Source: Salaquimonas sp. (GTDB lineage: Bacteria > Pseudomonadota > Alphaproteobacteria > Rhizobiales > Rhizobiaceae). Taken from it: 9,136 bases of DNA. Made by a program: the position numbers and the translations under genes. The notes under the pieces were generated by a model that was not told where the DNA came from, made no database searches, and saw only the letters and a program-made list of their open reading frames with translations. This document shows, in pieces, positions 1 through 6,414 of the stretch (position 1 is the first letter of the stretch; the number at the start of each line of letters is the position of its first letter). The stretch lies in NCBI GenBank assembly GCA_024639745.1, contig JAHEHW010000040.1, forward strand, positions 1-9,136, given 5' to 3'.

Positions 1-2
1 GG

Positions 3-101
3 AGAATGCTTCCGGGCATGGTGATGATTGTGACCGATCTGCCGATGAAGCCGGATGCCAGCTCTAGAAACGACTTTGTCGCCATGACAACCGGCGTATG
101 A
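3..101 (+). CDS. 3' end of an upstream gene, possibly a YkuD-type L,D-transpeptidase (partial)
   Basis: Frame 3 is open from the window edge to a TGA at 99-101 and encodes about 32 residues, including PGMVMIVTDLP and a final NDFVAMTTGV. The pattern 'PG-x-x-x-x-VTD-x-P ... DF-x-x-x-T' resembles, from memory, the extreme C-terminus of alphaproteobacterial YkuD-domain L,D-transpeptidases, periplasmic enzymes that cross-link peptidoglycan. The catalytic region would lie upstream, outside the window, so this cannot be confirmed here. The stop lies 28 bases before the start of the lipoprotein gene on the same strand, so the two could be co-transcribed and both act in the envelope. The other two forward frames close earlier, at 22-24 and 65-67. 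That this is a coding tail is moderately likely; the family name is tentative. Confidence 0.42.
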   Translation, partial: RMLPGMVMIVTDLPMKPDASSRNDFVAMTTGV

Positions 102-129
102 GCCCGAAGCGTTCAAGGAGGAAGAACAC

Positions 130-471
130 ATGAAAAAGCGTATGACGCATTTCGCTTTTGGCGCGATGATGGCAATGACGATCGCTGCCTGCAGCGAAAC
201 TGCTGATCAGGGTGCAAGCCTGCAACCTTCCGGAGGCAGTATGGCGTGGGATGCTCCGATGCGTACAGGAAGCCCGGAAGATGAAAATGCATGTCTTTCG
301 GCTGTCGCTTCCCAGACCGGGAACACCGTGGTTGTACTCAGTTCCGAGTTTTCCGAGGCAAATACGCTTGTCATGGTCGGTGTTGGTCCACAGCAGGCCC
401 CCTGGCGTTGTCTTGTTTCCAAAGGTCGCGTTGCCGAAGTCATGTCGATTACAGATGAGGGCGCGCTTTAG
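130..471 (+). CDS. Small predicted lipoprotein of unknown function
   Basis: This 113-residue protein has a typical lipoprotein signal: a basic start (MKKR), a hydrophobic stretch, and a lipobox TIAAC with the acylated cysteine at residue 21. It should therefore be membrane-anchored and face the periplasm. A linker of about 30 residues rich in Gly, Ser, Pro and Ala leads to a small domain (about residues 52-113). That domain has two cysteines, C55 (ENACL) and C94 (PWRCLV), which could form a disulfide, and the pattern SSEFSEANTLVMVGVGP. I recall similar short domains in uncharacterised alphaproteobacterial envelope proteins but know no function for them. The start is well supported by AAGGAGG at 115-121, eight bases before the ATG. 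The gene may share a transcript with the partial gene upstream. The gene call and lipidation are fairly sure; the function is unknown. Confidence 0.85.
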   Translation: MKKRMTHFAFGAMMAMTIAACSETADQGASLQPSGGSMAWDAPMRTGSPEDENACLSAVASQTGNTVVVLSSEFSEANTLVMVGVGPQQAPWRCLVSKGRVAEVMSITDEGAL

Positions 472-517
472 CTCCGCGAGAATGATTGGAAGCAAAGCGT
501 CCGTCCACCCCTCAGTT

Positions 518-574
518 GCGTGGATGCCTCATCCATGCCCGCCAGATGACTTCCTCAGGGCAGGGATCCTGCCT
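518..574 (+). other. Two hairpins downstream of the lipoprotein gene
   Basis: The first hairpin pairs 518-526 with 530-538: nine pairs, one a G-T wobble, around a CCT loop. The second pairs GGCAGG (559-564) with CCTGCC (568-573) around GAT, and is followed at 574-586 by a pyrimidine-rich run containing TCTTCTTT. Together they sit 47-103 bases after the lipoprotein stop and could act as an imperfect terminator or a 3' stabilising structure. Neither has a clean T tract, so a terminator call is only possible. In the 472-741 gap I see no tRNA and no convincing small gene. Confidence 0.3.
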
Positions 575-674
575 GCAATCTTCTTTGACCAAATGCTATC
601 TTGCAAAAGTTGGTGCTAACATTCTACGGTCGCGTCAAATGCGGGGTCCGCCAAGACTTGCCCGTATCTACAAA

Positions 675-720
675 GGCTTGAGTAAGCCACATAAATCGAT
701 GCGGAAGCAAAGTCTCCGCA
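675..720 (+). other. Paired hairpins in the thiolase leader
   Basis: GGCTT (675-679) pairs with AAGCC (684-688) around a GAGT loop. TGCGGA (700-705) pairs with TCCGCA (715-720) around a nine-base loop. The second hairpin ends five bases before the thiolase ribosome binding site. They would lie in the 5' untranslated leader if transcription starts upstream of 675. They could influence translation, but short stems of this size also occur by chance. Confidence 0.25.
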
Positions 721-725
721 ATTTC

Positions 726-733
726 AGGAGAGG
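726..733 (+). promoter_or_regulatory. Ribosome binding site of the thiolase gene
   Basis: AGGAGAGG lies eight bases before the ATG at 742. This strong Shine-Dalgarno match fixes that ATG as the start. Confidence 0.75.
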
Positions 734-741
734 ACCGGGAA

Positions 742-1923
742 ATGAAAGATGTAGTGATACTGGATGGCGTTCGTACGGCTATCGGGACCTTCGGAGGTTC
801 TCTTGCGAGCCAGTCGCCGACTGCGCTCGGGGCTGCGGTTGCCAAGGAAGCGCTTTCCCGGAGCGGTGTCGATGCCAAGCAGATCGGTCATACCGTTTTC
901 GGCCATGTCATCAATACCGAACCCCGCGATATGTATCTCAGCCGGGTCGCCGCGGTTGATGCAGGGATTCCGCAGGAAGCGCCTGCCCTGACCGTTAACC
1001 GCCTGTGCGGATCCGGCGCTCAGGCGATCGTTTCGGCTGCTCAACACGTAATGTTGGGCGATACCGATTATGTCGTTGCTGGCGGTGCTGAGTCTATGTC
1101 GCGTTCGCCGCATTCGACCCGCAGCGCGCGCTGGGGGCAGAAGATGGGCGAGATCGAAATGATGGATATGATGGTCGGGGCATTATCCGACCCGTTTGGC
1201 GCCGGACATATGGGTGTGACAGCCGAAAATGTTGCGGCGGAGCATCAGATCACGCGTGAAGAACAGGACGGCTTTGCAGCAGAGAGTCAGAAGCGTGCTC
1301 TGGCCGCGATTTCCGAAGGCCGTTTTAAGAGCCAGATTCTCCCGATCGAGGTGCGCGTCAAGCGCGACATGGTCGCTTTCGATACGGATGAACATCCGAA
1401 AGCCGGTACGACGGCGGAGAGCCTCGCGAACCTCAAACCCGTTTTCAAGAAAGACGGATCGGTTACGGCTGGAAATGCTTCCGGTATCAATGATGGCGCT
1501 GCCGCAATTGTCATGGCATCTGCAGAAGCCGCCGAACGCGCGGGGCTGAAGCCGAAAGCCCGGCTGTTGGGTTATGCCCATTCCGGCGTCCGGCATGATG
1601 TGATGGGAATTGGACCGATCCCGGCCGTCCAGAATTTGCTGGCCAAGATCGGCATGACTGCGGATCAATTCGATGTCATCGAGTCAAACGAGGCTTTCGC
1701 CGCGCAAGCTTGCGCCGTGAACAAGTCGCTGGGTCTCGATACATCGAAAGTTAATCCGAACGGCGGCGCGATCGCGCTTGGTCATCCAGTCGGTGCGACG
1801 GGAGCGATCCTGACGGTAAAAACCTTATATGAGCTGGAGCGATCCAAGGGACGCTATGGGTTGATCACCATGTGCATCGGCGGTGGCCAGGGCATAGCTC
1901 TTGCGATTGAGAACCTGCAATAG
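742..1923 (+). CDS. Acetyl-CoA C-acetyltransferase (biosynthetic thiolase, PhaA/AtoB type)
   Basis: This 393-residue cytosolic thiolase reversibly condenses two acetyl-CoA to acetoacetyl-CoA, or cleaves 3-ketoacyl-CoA. Its length matches the family (about 390). The catalytic residues fall at the same numbers as in the Zoogloea enzyme: nucleophile C89 in NRLCGSGAQ, N316 in SNEAFAAQ, H348 in ALGHPVGATG, and C378 in MCIGGGQG. The N-terminal DGVRTAIGTFGG motif is also typical. The start follows a strong Shine-Dalgarno. The gene stands alone on its strand and converges with ectR, with 18 bases between the stops and no obvious terminator. No phaB or phaC is next to it, so I cannot say whether it serves polyhydroxybutyrate synthesis, ketone or fatty-acid breakdown, or an amino-acid pathway. 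Several symbols (phaA, atoB, bktB, thlA) could apply, so none is given. The enzyme class is very sure, the pathway is not. Confidence 0.96.
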   Translation: MKDVVILDGVRTAIGTFGGSLASQSPTALGAAVAKEALSRSGVDAKQIGHTVFGHVINTEPRDMYLSRVAAVDAGIPQEAPALTVNRLCGSGAQAIVSAAQHVMLGDTDYVVAGGAESMSRSPHSTRSARWGQKMGEIEMMDMMVGALSDPFGAGHMGVTAENVAAEHQITREEQDGFAAESQKRALAAISEGRFKSQILPIEVRVKRDMVAFDTDEHPKAGTTAESLANLKPVFKKDGSVTAGNASGINDGAAAIVMASAEAAERAGLKPKARLLGYAHSGVRHDVMGIGPIPAVQNLLAKIGMTADQFDVIESNEAFAAQACAVNKSLGLDTSKVNPNGGAIALGHPVGATGAILTVKTLYELERSKGRYGLITMCIGGGQGIALAIENLQ

Positions 1924-1941
1924 GGTTTCAGGGCGCAAGTC

Positions 1942-2442
1942 TCAGGCTGCGGTCTCGCCGTTAGCTTTGGCACCGTCGTGGATCTCTCCGACGGAAAGTA
2001 CCGGTGAAGCATCCAGCCGTTCGGCGCCCAGCATCGAAGCCACTTTCTCAAGCGAAGCGATCAGTTGCGCCTGTTCCCAATCCGCTAGATCATTGAACTC
2101 GCGGACAAAGCGCTGTTGAAGCGCGTCGGGGGCATGTTCAACCGTATATCTGCCTTTGGCAGTAACTTCGATGTTGGTTTGCCGCCTGTCGCTTTCGGAG
2201 CGGTGGCGGACGATCATGCCGTGGGCCTCAAGCTTTGTGATCAGCGACGTGACGGTTGCCTGCGTGATGCCCATGCGGGTTGCTACGGCAGTCGGGGTAA
2301 CCGATCCGTTTTCCGCGACAATCTGCAATACCCTGAACTGAGCACTCGTCAAACCGGCGGCTTGCGCCAGTTCCCGACCATAAAGTTCGGTTGCTCTCAA
2401 TATCCTTCTTAGGGCGATTAGGCTCACGTCTACACGATCCAT
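1942..2442 (-). CDS. ectR: MarR-family transcriptional regulator of the ectoine operon (EctR-like)
   Basis: This 166-residue protein has the MarR winged-helix fold: N-terminal dimerisation helices (about 5-30), a winged HTH (about 31-98), and a C-terminal helix pair (about 104-140). The probable recognition helix is near residues 60-74 (TQATVTSLITKLEAHG). The wing carries the family's DRR at 85-87, followed by the typical VTAKGR. EctR proteins of methylotrophs and other halotolerant bacteria are MarR-family regulators encoded beside ectABC and, where tested, repress it. The divergent position here and the N-terminal sequence LRRILRATEL ... LAQAAGLT fit that group. The start at 2442 has only a weak upstream purine match (GAAAG), suggesting low expression. 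The gene likely controls ectA, and perhaps itself, from the 2443-2697 interval. MarR membership is sure; the EctR role is inferred from position and resemblance. Confidence 0.92.
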   Translation of the reverse strand: MDRVDVSLIALRRILRATELYGRELAQAAGLTSAQFRVLQIVAENGSVTPTAVATRMGITQATVTSLITKLEAHGMIVRHRSESDRRQTNIEVTAKGRYTVEHAPDALQQRFVREFNDLADWEQAQLIASLEKVASMLGAERLDASPVLSVGEIHDGAKANGETAA

Positions 2443-2500
2443 TGGCGTTGGCTTTCACATTCATAAACGGTCCGAATTGCAGCCGCAGGACCGCAATTCT

Positions 2501-2540
2501 TTAGTCAATCTAATAGTTTGTTCATCAAAACACAAGTGTT
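2501..2540. promoter_or_regulatory. Candidate EctR operator: cluster of three short inverted repeats
   Basis: TTAG-N5-CTAA (2501-2513) and TTTG-N5-CAAA (2517-2529) are two 13-base inverted repeats that match each other at 9 of 13 positions, with centres 16 bases apart. Directly adjoining is AACAC-AA-GTGTT (2529-2540). MarR dimers generally bind short imperfect palindromes of this size, and these lie 59-98 bases upstream of the ectR start. They overlap a possible ectR promoter, so autoregulation is plausible. The binding itself is inferred. Confidence 0.4.
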
Positions 2541-2655
2541 ACGAAATTTGATCCCCTGAGCATCTGGCGGATTTTCGCAGAAAAATGTCTATTTAAATCA
2601 GAATAATAATAGAAATTCCCGCGGAAGGGTTGAAATCGATAGCGCGCTACGTTAC

Positions 2656-2668
2656 TTCGATGATCGAA
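2656..2668. repeat. 13-base perfect palindrome upstream of ectA
   Basis: TTCGAT-G-ATCGAA is a perfect inverted repeat with six-base arms around one central G. It ends 29 bases before the ectA ATG. It could be an operator for EctR or another regulator. The one-base spacer makes an RNA hairpin of the full repeat impossible without opening inner pairs, so a protein site is more likely. Confidence 0.35.
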
Positions 2669-2697
2669 ACAATAATTGCCGCTGAACCAAGAGTCTG

Positions 2698-3219
2698 ATG
2701 GGTATGCATTATAAAAATGAACAAAAATTGGAATTGCGTGAACCGGACATGGAGGACGGTGCAGCAATCTGGGAATTGATCAAGAGTTGCAAGCCACTTG
2801 ATGTCAATTCGATGTATTGCAACCTTGTTCAAGCCGACCACTTTAGCGACACATGCGTCGTGGCAGAGCTTGGCGGTGACATCGTGGGCTGGATCTCGGG
2901 TCATATCGTCCCGGGCGAAGAGGCTTTGTTCGTATGGCAGGTTGCTGTTAGCCCGAAAGCCCGCGGACTCGGTCTTGCGAAACGGATGCTGGATCATCTC
3001 GTAGCCCGCGATGCCTGCAACGGCATCGAAGAATTGCGGACCACGATTACTGAAGACAATGATGCGTCCTGGGCACTGTTCAAGAGCTTCGCGCGTTCGC
3101 GCGGGGGCGAACTGGATGATGAACCGCACTATATAAGCGAAGAGCATTTTGATGGTCGTCACGACACCGAGCACATGGTGACGATCAAGCTAAAGCCGAC
3201 TTTACGGCGCGTCGCTTAA
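2698..3219 (+). CDS. ectA: L-2,4-diaminobutyrate N-gamma-acetyltransferase, ectoine pathway
   Basis: EctA transfers acetyl from acetyl-CoA to L-2,4-diaminobutyrate, giving N-gamma-acetyl-diaminobutyrate, the second step from aspartate semialdehyde. The 173-residue protein is a GNAT-fold enzyme of normal EctA length. EctA signatures are LDVNSMYCNLV (35-45), TCVVAE (52-57), FVWQVAVSPKARGLGLAKRML (78-98) with the acetyl-CoA loop RGLGLA (89-94), TEDNDASWALF (118-128), and a late HDTEHMV (155-161). It is the first gene of the ectABC-ask operon, with ectB 31 bases downstream. The ATG at 2698 has only a weak purine run, AAGAG (2689-2693), before it. An in-frame ATG at 2704 is spaced better from it (10 bases), so the true start may be two residues later. 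The product call is very sure. Confidence 0.97.
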   Translation: MGMHYKNEQKLELREPDMEDGAAIWELIKSCKPLDVNSMYCNLVQADHFSDTCVVAELGGDIVGWISGHIVPGEEALFVWQVAVSPKARGLGLAKRMLDHLVARDACNGIEELRTTITEDNDASWALFKSFARSRGGELDDEPHYISEEHFDGRHDTEHMVTIKLKPTLRRVA

Positions 3220-3250
3220 ACCCAAAAACTCCCAACGAAAAGGATCTGCT

Positions 3251-4540
3251 ATGCCGACTGATAAGTCAGCGGAAACCCTAATTTTTGACCGTCGCGAGAG
3301 CGAAGCACGTTCCTACTGCCGCGGTTTCCCGGTAGTTTTCACCCGCGCTAACGGCAGCGTGCTGACCGATTCGAGTGGGAAATCTTACATCGATTTCCTG
3401 GCGGGTTGCTCGTCGCTCAATTACGGTCACAACGATGCCGATATGAAGGCCGCTCTGATCGATCACATATCACGCGATGGCATCGCCCACGGTCTCGACA
3501 TGCATACGGATGCAAAAGCCGAGTTTCTGGAGGCATTCGAGGACAAGATTCTTGCGCCTCGGGGCATGGACCACAAGGTGATGTTCACCGGTCCGACCGG
3601 GGCGAATGCTGTTGAAGCTGCAATGAAAATCGCGCGCAAGAAAACCGGTCGCACGAATATCATCGCGTTTACGAACGGTTTTCACGGCGTCACTCTCGGC
3701 GCTCTTGCGGCGACCGGTAATGGATATCACCGCGGTGGCGGATCCGTACCGCTCAACGGGGTAACCCGTATGCCGTTCGACGGATATTTCGGAGACAAAG
3801 TTGATACCGCTGATATTGCTGAACGTATGATCGCCGACCCAGCCGGCGGCATTGATGCCCCAGCTGCATTCATGCTGGAAACCGTGCAGGGAGAAGGCGG
3901 CCTCAACGCTGCTTCTGCCGAGTGGGTTCGCAAGATCGCTGATATGGCAAAGCGCCATGGCGCGCTGCTTATCATCGACGACATCCAGGCGGGTGTTGGC
4001 CGGACCGGCAAGTTTTTCTCATTCGAAGAATGGGGTGTAACGCCGGACGTGATCACCATGGCCAAGTCGGTTTCCGGCTTTGGTCTGCCAATGGCACTCA
4101 CTCTGGTTCGCCCTGAGCACGACATCTTTGGTCCCGCTGAGCACAATGGCACCTTCCGCGGAAACAACCACGCGTTCGTCACCGCGCGTGTGGCCATCGA
4201 GAAGTTCTGGGCGAATGATGCTTTTGAAAAGGAAATCGCCGAGAAAGCGGATGTGCTTGAAGCTGCATTGTTGGAGATCGCAGAGCTCGTGCCCGGCGCC
4301 TTCCTGAAAGGCCGAGGCATGATGCGGGGCGTTGATGTGGGGAGCGGCGACCTTGCTTCCCAGATCTGTTCCGCCGCCTTCGAGAACGGGCTCGTCATCG
4401 AAACTTCCGGCAATGAAGACCAGGTTGTAAAGGTTCTGGCACCGTTGACGACGCCGATGAACGAGTTCCGTAAAGGTTTGGACATACTGCTTGAAGCCAC
4501 ACGCAGTGTGATGGGTCAGATGAAAATCGCAGCGGAGTAA
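3251..4540 (+). CDS. ectB: Diaminobutyrate--2-oxoglutarate transaminase, ectoine pathway
   Basis: EctB is a cytosolic PLP enzyme that transfers the amino group of L-glutamate to L-aspartate 4-semialdehyde, giving L-2,4-diaminobutyrate and 2-oxoglutarate. It makes the committed ectoine precursor. The 429 residues fit class-III aminotransferases. Visible motifs are the phosphate-binding GPTGANA (114-120), TNGFHG (141-146) that stacks on the cofactor, DDIQAGVGRTG (243-253) with the ring-contacting D244 and Q246, and the Schiff-base lysine K272 in TMAKSVSGFGLP. The EctB-type N-terminus ESEARSYCRGFPVVF and FLAGCSSLNYGHN separates it from ornithine and GABA aminotransferases. AAAAGGA at 3238-3244, six bases before the ATG, supports the start. 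The stop is five bases before ectC, so translation is probably coupled. An open frame on the opposite strand (3727-4500) is a codon-bias shadow. Confidence 0.98.
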   Translation: MPTDKSAETLIFDRRESEARSYCRGFPVVFTRANGSVLTDSSGKSYIDFLAGCSSLNYGHNDADMKAALIDHISRDGIAHGLDMHTDAKAEFLEAFEDKILAPRGMDHKVMFTGPTGANAVEAAMKIARKKTGRTNIIAFTNGFHGVTLGALAATGNGYHRGGGSVPLNGVTRMPFDGYFGDKVDTADIAERMIADPAGGIDAPAAFMLETVQGEGGLNAASAEWVRKIADMAKRHGALLIIDDIQAGVGRTGKFFSFEEWGVTPDVITMAKSVSGFGLPMALTLVRPEHDIFGPAEHNGTFRGNNHAFVTARVAIEKFWANDAFEKEIAEKADVLEAALLEIAELVPGAFLKGRGMMRGVDVGSGDLASQICSAAFENGLVIETSGNEDQVVKVLAPLTTPMNEFRKGLDILLEATRSVMGQMKIAAE

Positions 4541-4545
4541 CGGAC

Positions 4546-4935
4546 ATGATTGTACGCGATTTCAATGAATTGAAGGACACCGAACGGGCTGTGTCCGATG
4601 CGCACTGGACTTCCGTCAGGATGCTGCTGGCAGACGACGGTATGGGCTTCTCGTTCCATATCACGACGCTGCAAGCTGGCTCGGAGCATGAGTTTCACTA
4701 CAAGCATCACTTCGAGAGCGTGTATTGCATGGCCGGCAAGGGATCCATAACCGATCTTGCGACAGGCAAGACTTATGCGATCCAACCGGGCGTTATGTAT
4801 GCGCTCGACCAGCATGACAAACACCGGCTCAAGGCGGACGAAGATCTGGTGATGGCATGTTGTTTCAACCCGCCGGTGACAGGCAAGGAAGTCCATCGCG
4901 AAGATGGTTCCTATGCGCCAGCTGAAGAAGCTTGA
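4546..4935 (+). CDS. ectC: L-ectoine synthase
   Basis: EctC is a cupin-fold, iron-dependent hydro-lyase that closes the ring of N-gamma-acetyl-L-2,4-diaminobutyrate to give ectoine, releasing water. The 129-residue protein has the family length. The residues reported as metal ligands in studied EctC enzymes are at identical numbers here: E57 (HHFESVY), Y85 (GVMYALD) and H93 (DKHRL). Likely substrate-pocket residues W21, R25, T40, Y52, C105, F107, E115 and H117 are also in place. The enzyme should be fully active. GGAG at 4534-4537, inside the end of ectB, lies eight bases before the ATG, a layout that favours coupled translation. The gene is third in the operon, and the ask_ect ATG follows 14 bases after its stop. 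Confidence 0.98.
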   Translation: MIVRDFNELKDTERAVSDAHWTSVRMLLADDGMGFSFHITTLQAGSEHEFHYKHHFESVYCMAGKGSITDLATGKTYAIQPGVMYALDQHDKHRLKADEDLVMACCFNPPVTGKEVHREDGSYAPAEEA

Positions 4936-4949
4936 CCAAAGGATTTACG

Positions 4950-6386
4950 ATGTCTGACAGACAACACACCGTCGAGAAAATCGGCGGTACATCGATGAGC
5001 CGCGTCCGCGAACTCCGCGACACGCTGCTGATCCGGGAAAAGGGGCAGAGCCCCTACGGACGGATTTTCGTGGTATCCGCGTTTGGCGGCATTACCGACC
5101 TGCTCCTGGAGCACAAGAAAACAGGTGAACATGGCGTCTATGCTCTGTTTGCCAACAATGACAACCATCATGGCTGGCTCGACGCCCTTAACAAGGTGGC
5201 GTGCGCGATGCGTGACGCACATGGCGACGTTCTCGATCACCCTGCCGACGTGGCTTCCGCGGACGATTTCGTCCGGGAGCGGATCGAGGGCGCGCGCTCC
5301 TGCCTTTTCGATTTGCAGCGGCTTTGTTCCTATGGGCATTTCCAGCTTTCAGAGCACATGCTGGTTGTCCGTGAATTGCTTTCCGGACTGGGCGAGGGAC
5401 ATTCCGCCTATGTTGCGACCCTGATGATGCAACGCGCGGGCATCAGCGCCCGGTTTGTTGATCTCAGCGGCTGGCGCGACGAGGGGGATGTTTCTCTGGA
5501 TGATCGTATCTGCAATGGTCTCGAAGGTATCGATTTTGCAACCGAGATGCCCATTGTCACCGGATATGCGCAGTGCGCCGAGGGACTGATGGGAGAGTAT
5601 GACCGTGGATACTCAGAGGTCACCTTTGCCCGGCTTGCCGCTTTGACGAAGCCGACGGAAGCGATCATCCACAAGGAGTTCCACCTGTCTTCCGCTGACC
5701 CCAAGCTGGTGGGCGATGATGGCGTAGTAAAGCTCGGCCGGACCAATTACGACGTCGCCGACCAGCTTTCGAATATGGGGATGGAGGCAATACATCCGGC
5801 TGCGGCCAAAATGCTGCGCCAGGCGGAAGTGCCGTTGCGCGTCACCAATGCGTTTGAACCGGGTGATCCGGGAACGCTGATCGACGACAGCGAAGGCGGG
5901 GAAGCCGGCGTGGAAATCGTAACCGGGCTGCCGATCGTTGCGCTGGAAGTATTCGAGCAGGATATGGTCGGCGTCAAGGGGTATGACGCGGCGATCCTCG
6001 AAGCGCTCACCCGTCACAGGGTCTGGATCGTTTCGAAAAGTTCCAATGCGAATACGATCACGCATTATGTGCGGGCTTCCCTCAAATCGGTGCGGCGGGT
6101 CGAACGTGAACTTGCGCGCAAATTTCCGTCAGGCTCGATCAATATGCGGTCCCTGGCGATGGTGTCCGCCATCGGGCGAGATCTCACCTCACAAAAGGTG
6201 CTTTCTCGTGGATTGGTCGCGCTGGAAGATGCCGGTATCGACGTCATCGCCTGTCACCAGACGCCTCGCAATGTCGACGTTCAGTTCGTATTGAAAGCCG
6301 GTGATCTGGAAGCAGGAACGCGTGTGCTCCACAAGGAACTGATCTTGGATCAGATCGCTGAAAGCGAACATCTTAACGCTGCTTGA
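4950..6386 (+). CDS. ask: Aspartate kinase of the ectoine operon (Ask_Ect)
   Basis: Ask_Ect phosphorylates L-aspartate with ATP to 4-phospho-L-aspartate, the entry to aspartate semialdehyde and hence ectoine. The protein has 478 residues. An amino-acid-kinase domain (about 6-310) shows KIGGTSM (10-16), VVSAFGGITDLLL (41-53), TGYAQCAEGLMGEYDRGYSE (204-223), where usual aspartokinases have a GF-x-G and GRGGSD-type segment, and HKEFHLSSADPKLV (241-254). Two ACT-type modules follow (about 325-475), with LAMVSAIGRDL (402-412) and NVDVQFVL (441-448). These are features of the ectoine-linked subgroup, which in a characterised case is less inhibited by lysine and threonine. A TTG at 4932 is in frame and overlaps ectC. 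I prefer the ATG at 4950, because AAAGGA (4938-4943) lies six bases before it and the conserved kinase motif then falls at the usual distance. The gene ends the operon just before a strong terminator. Confidence 0.95.
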   Translation: MSDRQHTVEKIGGTSMSRVRELRDTLLIREKGQSPYGRIFVVSAFGGITDLLLEHKKTGEHGVYALFANNDNHHGWLDALNKVACAMRDAHGDVLDHPADVASADDFVRERIEGARSCLFDLQRLCSYGHFQLSEHMLVVRELLSGLGEGHSAYVATLMMQRAGISARFVDLSGWRDEGDVSLDDRICNGLEGIDFATEMPIVTGYAQCAEGLMGEYDRGYSEVTFARLAALTKPTEAIIHKEFHLSSADPKLVGDDGVVKLGRTNYDVADQLSNMGMEAIHPAAAKMLRQAEVPLRVTNAFEPGDPGTLIDDSEGGEAGVEIVTGLPIVALEVFEQDMVGVKGYDAAILEALTRHRVWIVSKSSNANTITHYVRASLKSVRRVERELARKFPSGSINMRSLAMVSAIGRDLTSQKVLSRGLVALEDAGIDVIACHQTPRNVDVQFVLKAGDLEAGTRVLHKELILDQIAESEHLNAA

Positions 6387-6414
6387 CCGGATGTCGGACC
6401 TGTGAGCAAACAGC

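Larger units (their letters stand above)
2443..2697. promoter_or_regulatory. ectR-ectA divergent control region
   Basis: This 255-base interval between the two divergent starts is visibly richer in A and T than the flanking genes, notably at 2581-2617. It must hold the promoters for both directions. It contains inverted repeats at 2501-2513, 2517-2529, 2529-2540, 2572-2584 and 2656-2668. A possible ectR promoter on the minus strand is TTGTGT (2535-2530), 17 bases, then TAGATT (2512-2507), which would overlap the first three repeats. I could not find a convincing -35/-10 pair for ectA; AT-rich TAATAA/TAATAG at 2604-2612 lacks a good partner. The osmotic response of ectA promoters elsewhere is known, but nothing here shows it directly. 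Confidence 0.7.

Noticed and set aside
212..619. 135-residue plus-strand frame overlapping the lipoprotein gene and the gap
   Set aside because: It overlaps a gene with a clear lipobox and strong ribosome site; its residues look like an out-of-frame reading.
486..959. 157-residue plus-strand frame running into the thiolase
   Set aside because: It is Arg/Cys/Gly-rich, ends well inside the thiolase in another frame, and shows no family motif.
2572..2584. TTTTC-GCA-GAAAA inverted repeat as a further operator
   Set aside because: The arms are simple A/T runs in an AT-rich stretch and could easily arise by chance; not called separately.
3727..4500. 257-residue open frame on the minus strand inside ectB
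   Set aside because: It lies fully opposite a certain gene, has a biased Ser/Pro/Arg-rich composition with no recognisable motif, and is explained by codon bias of ectB.
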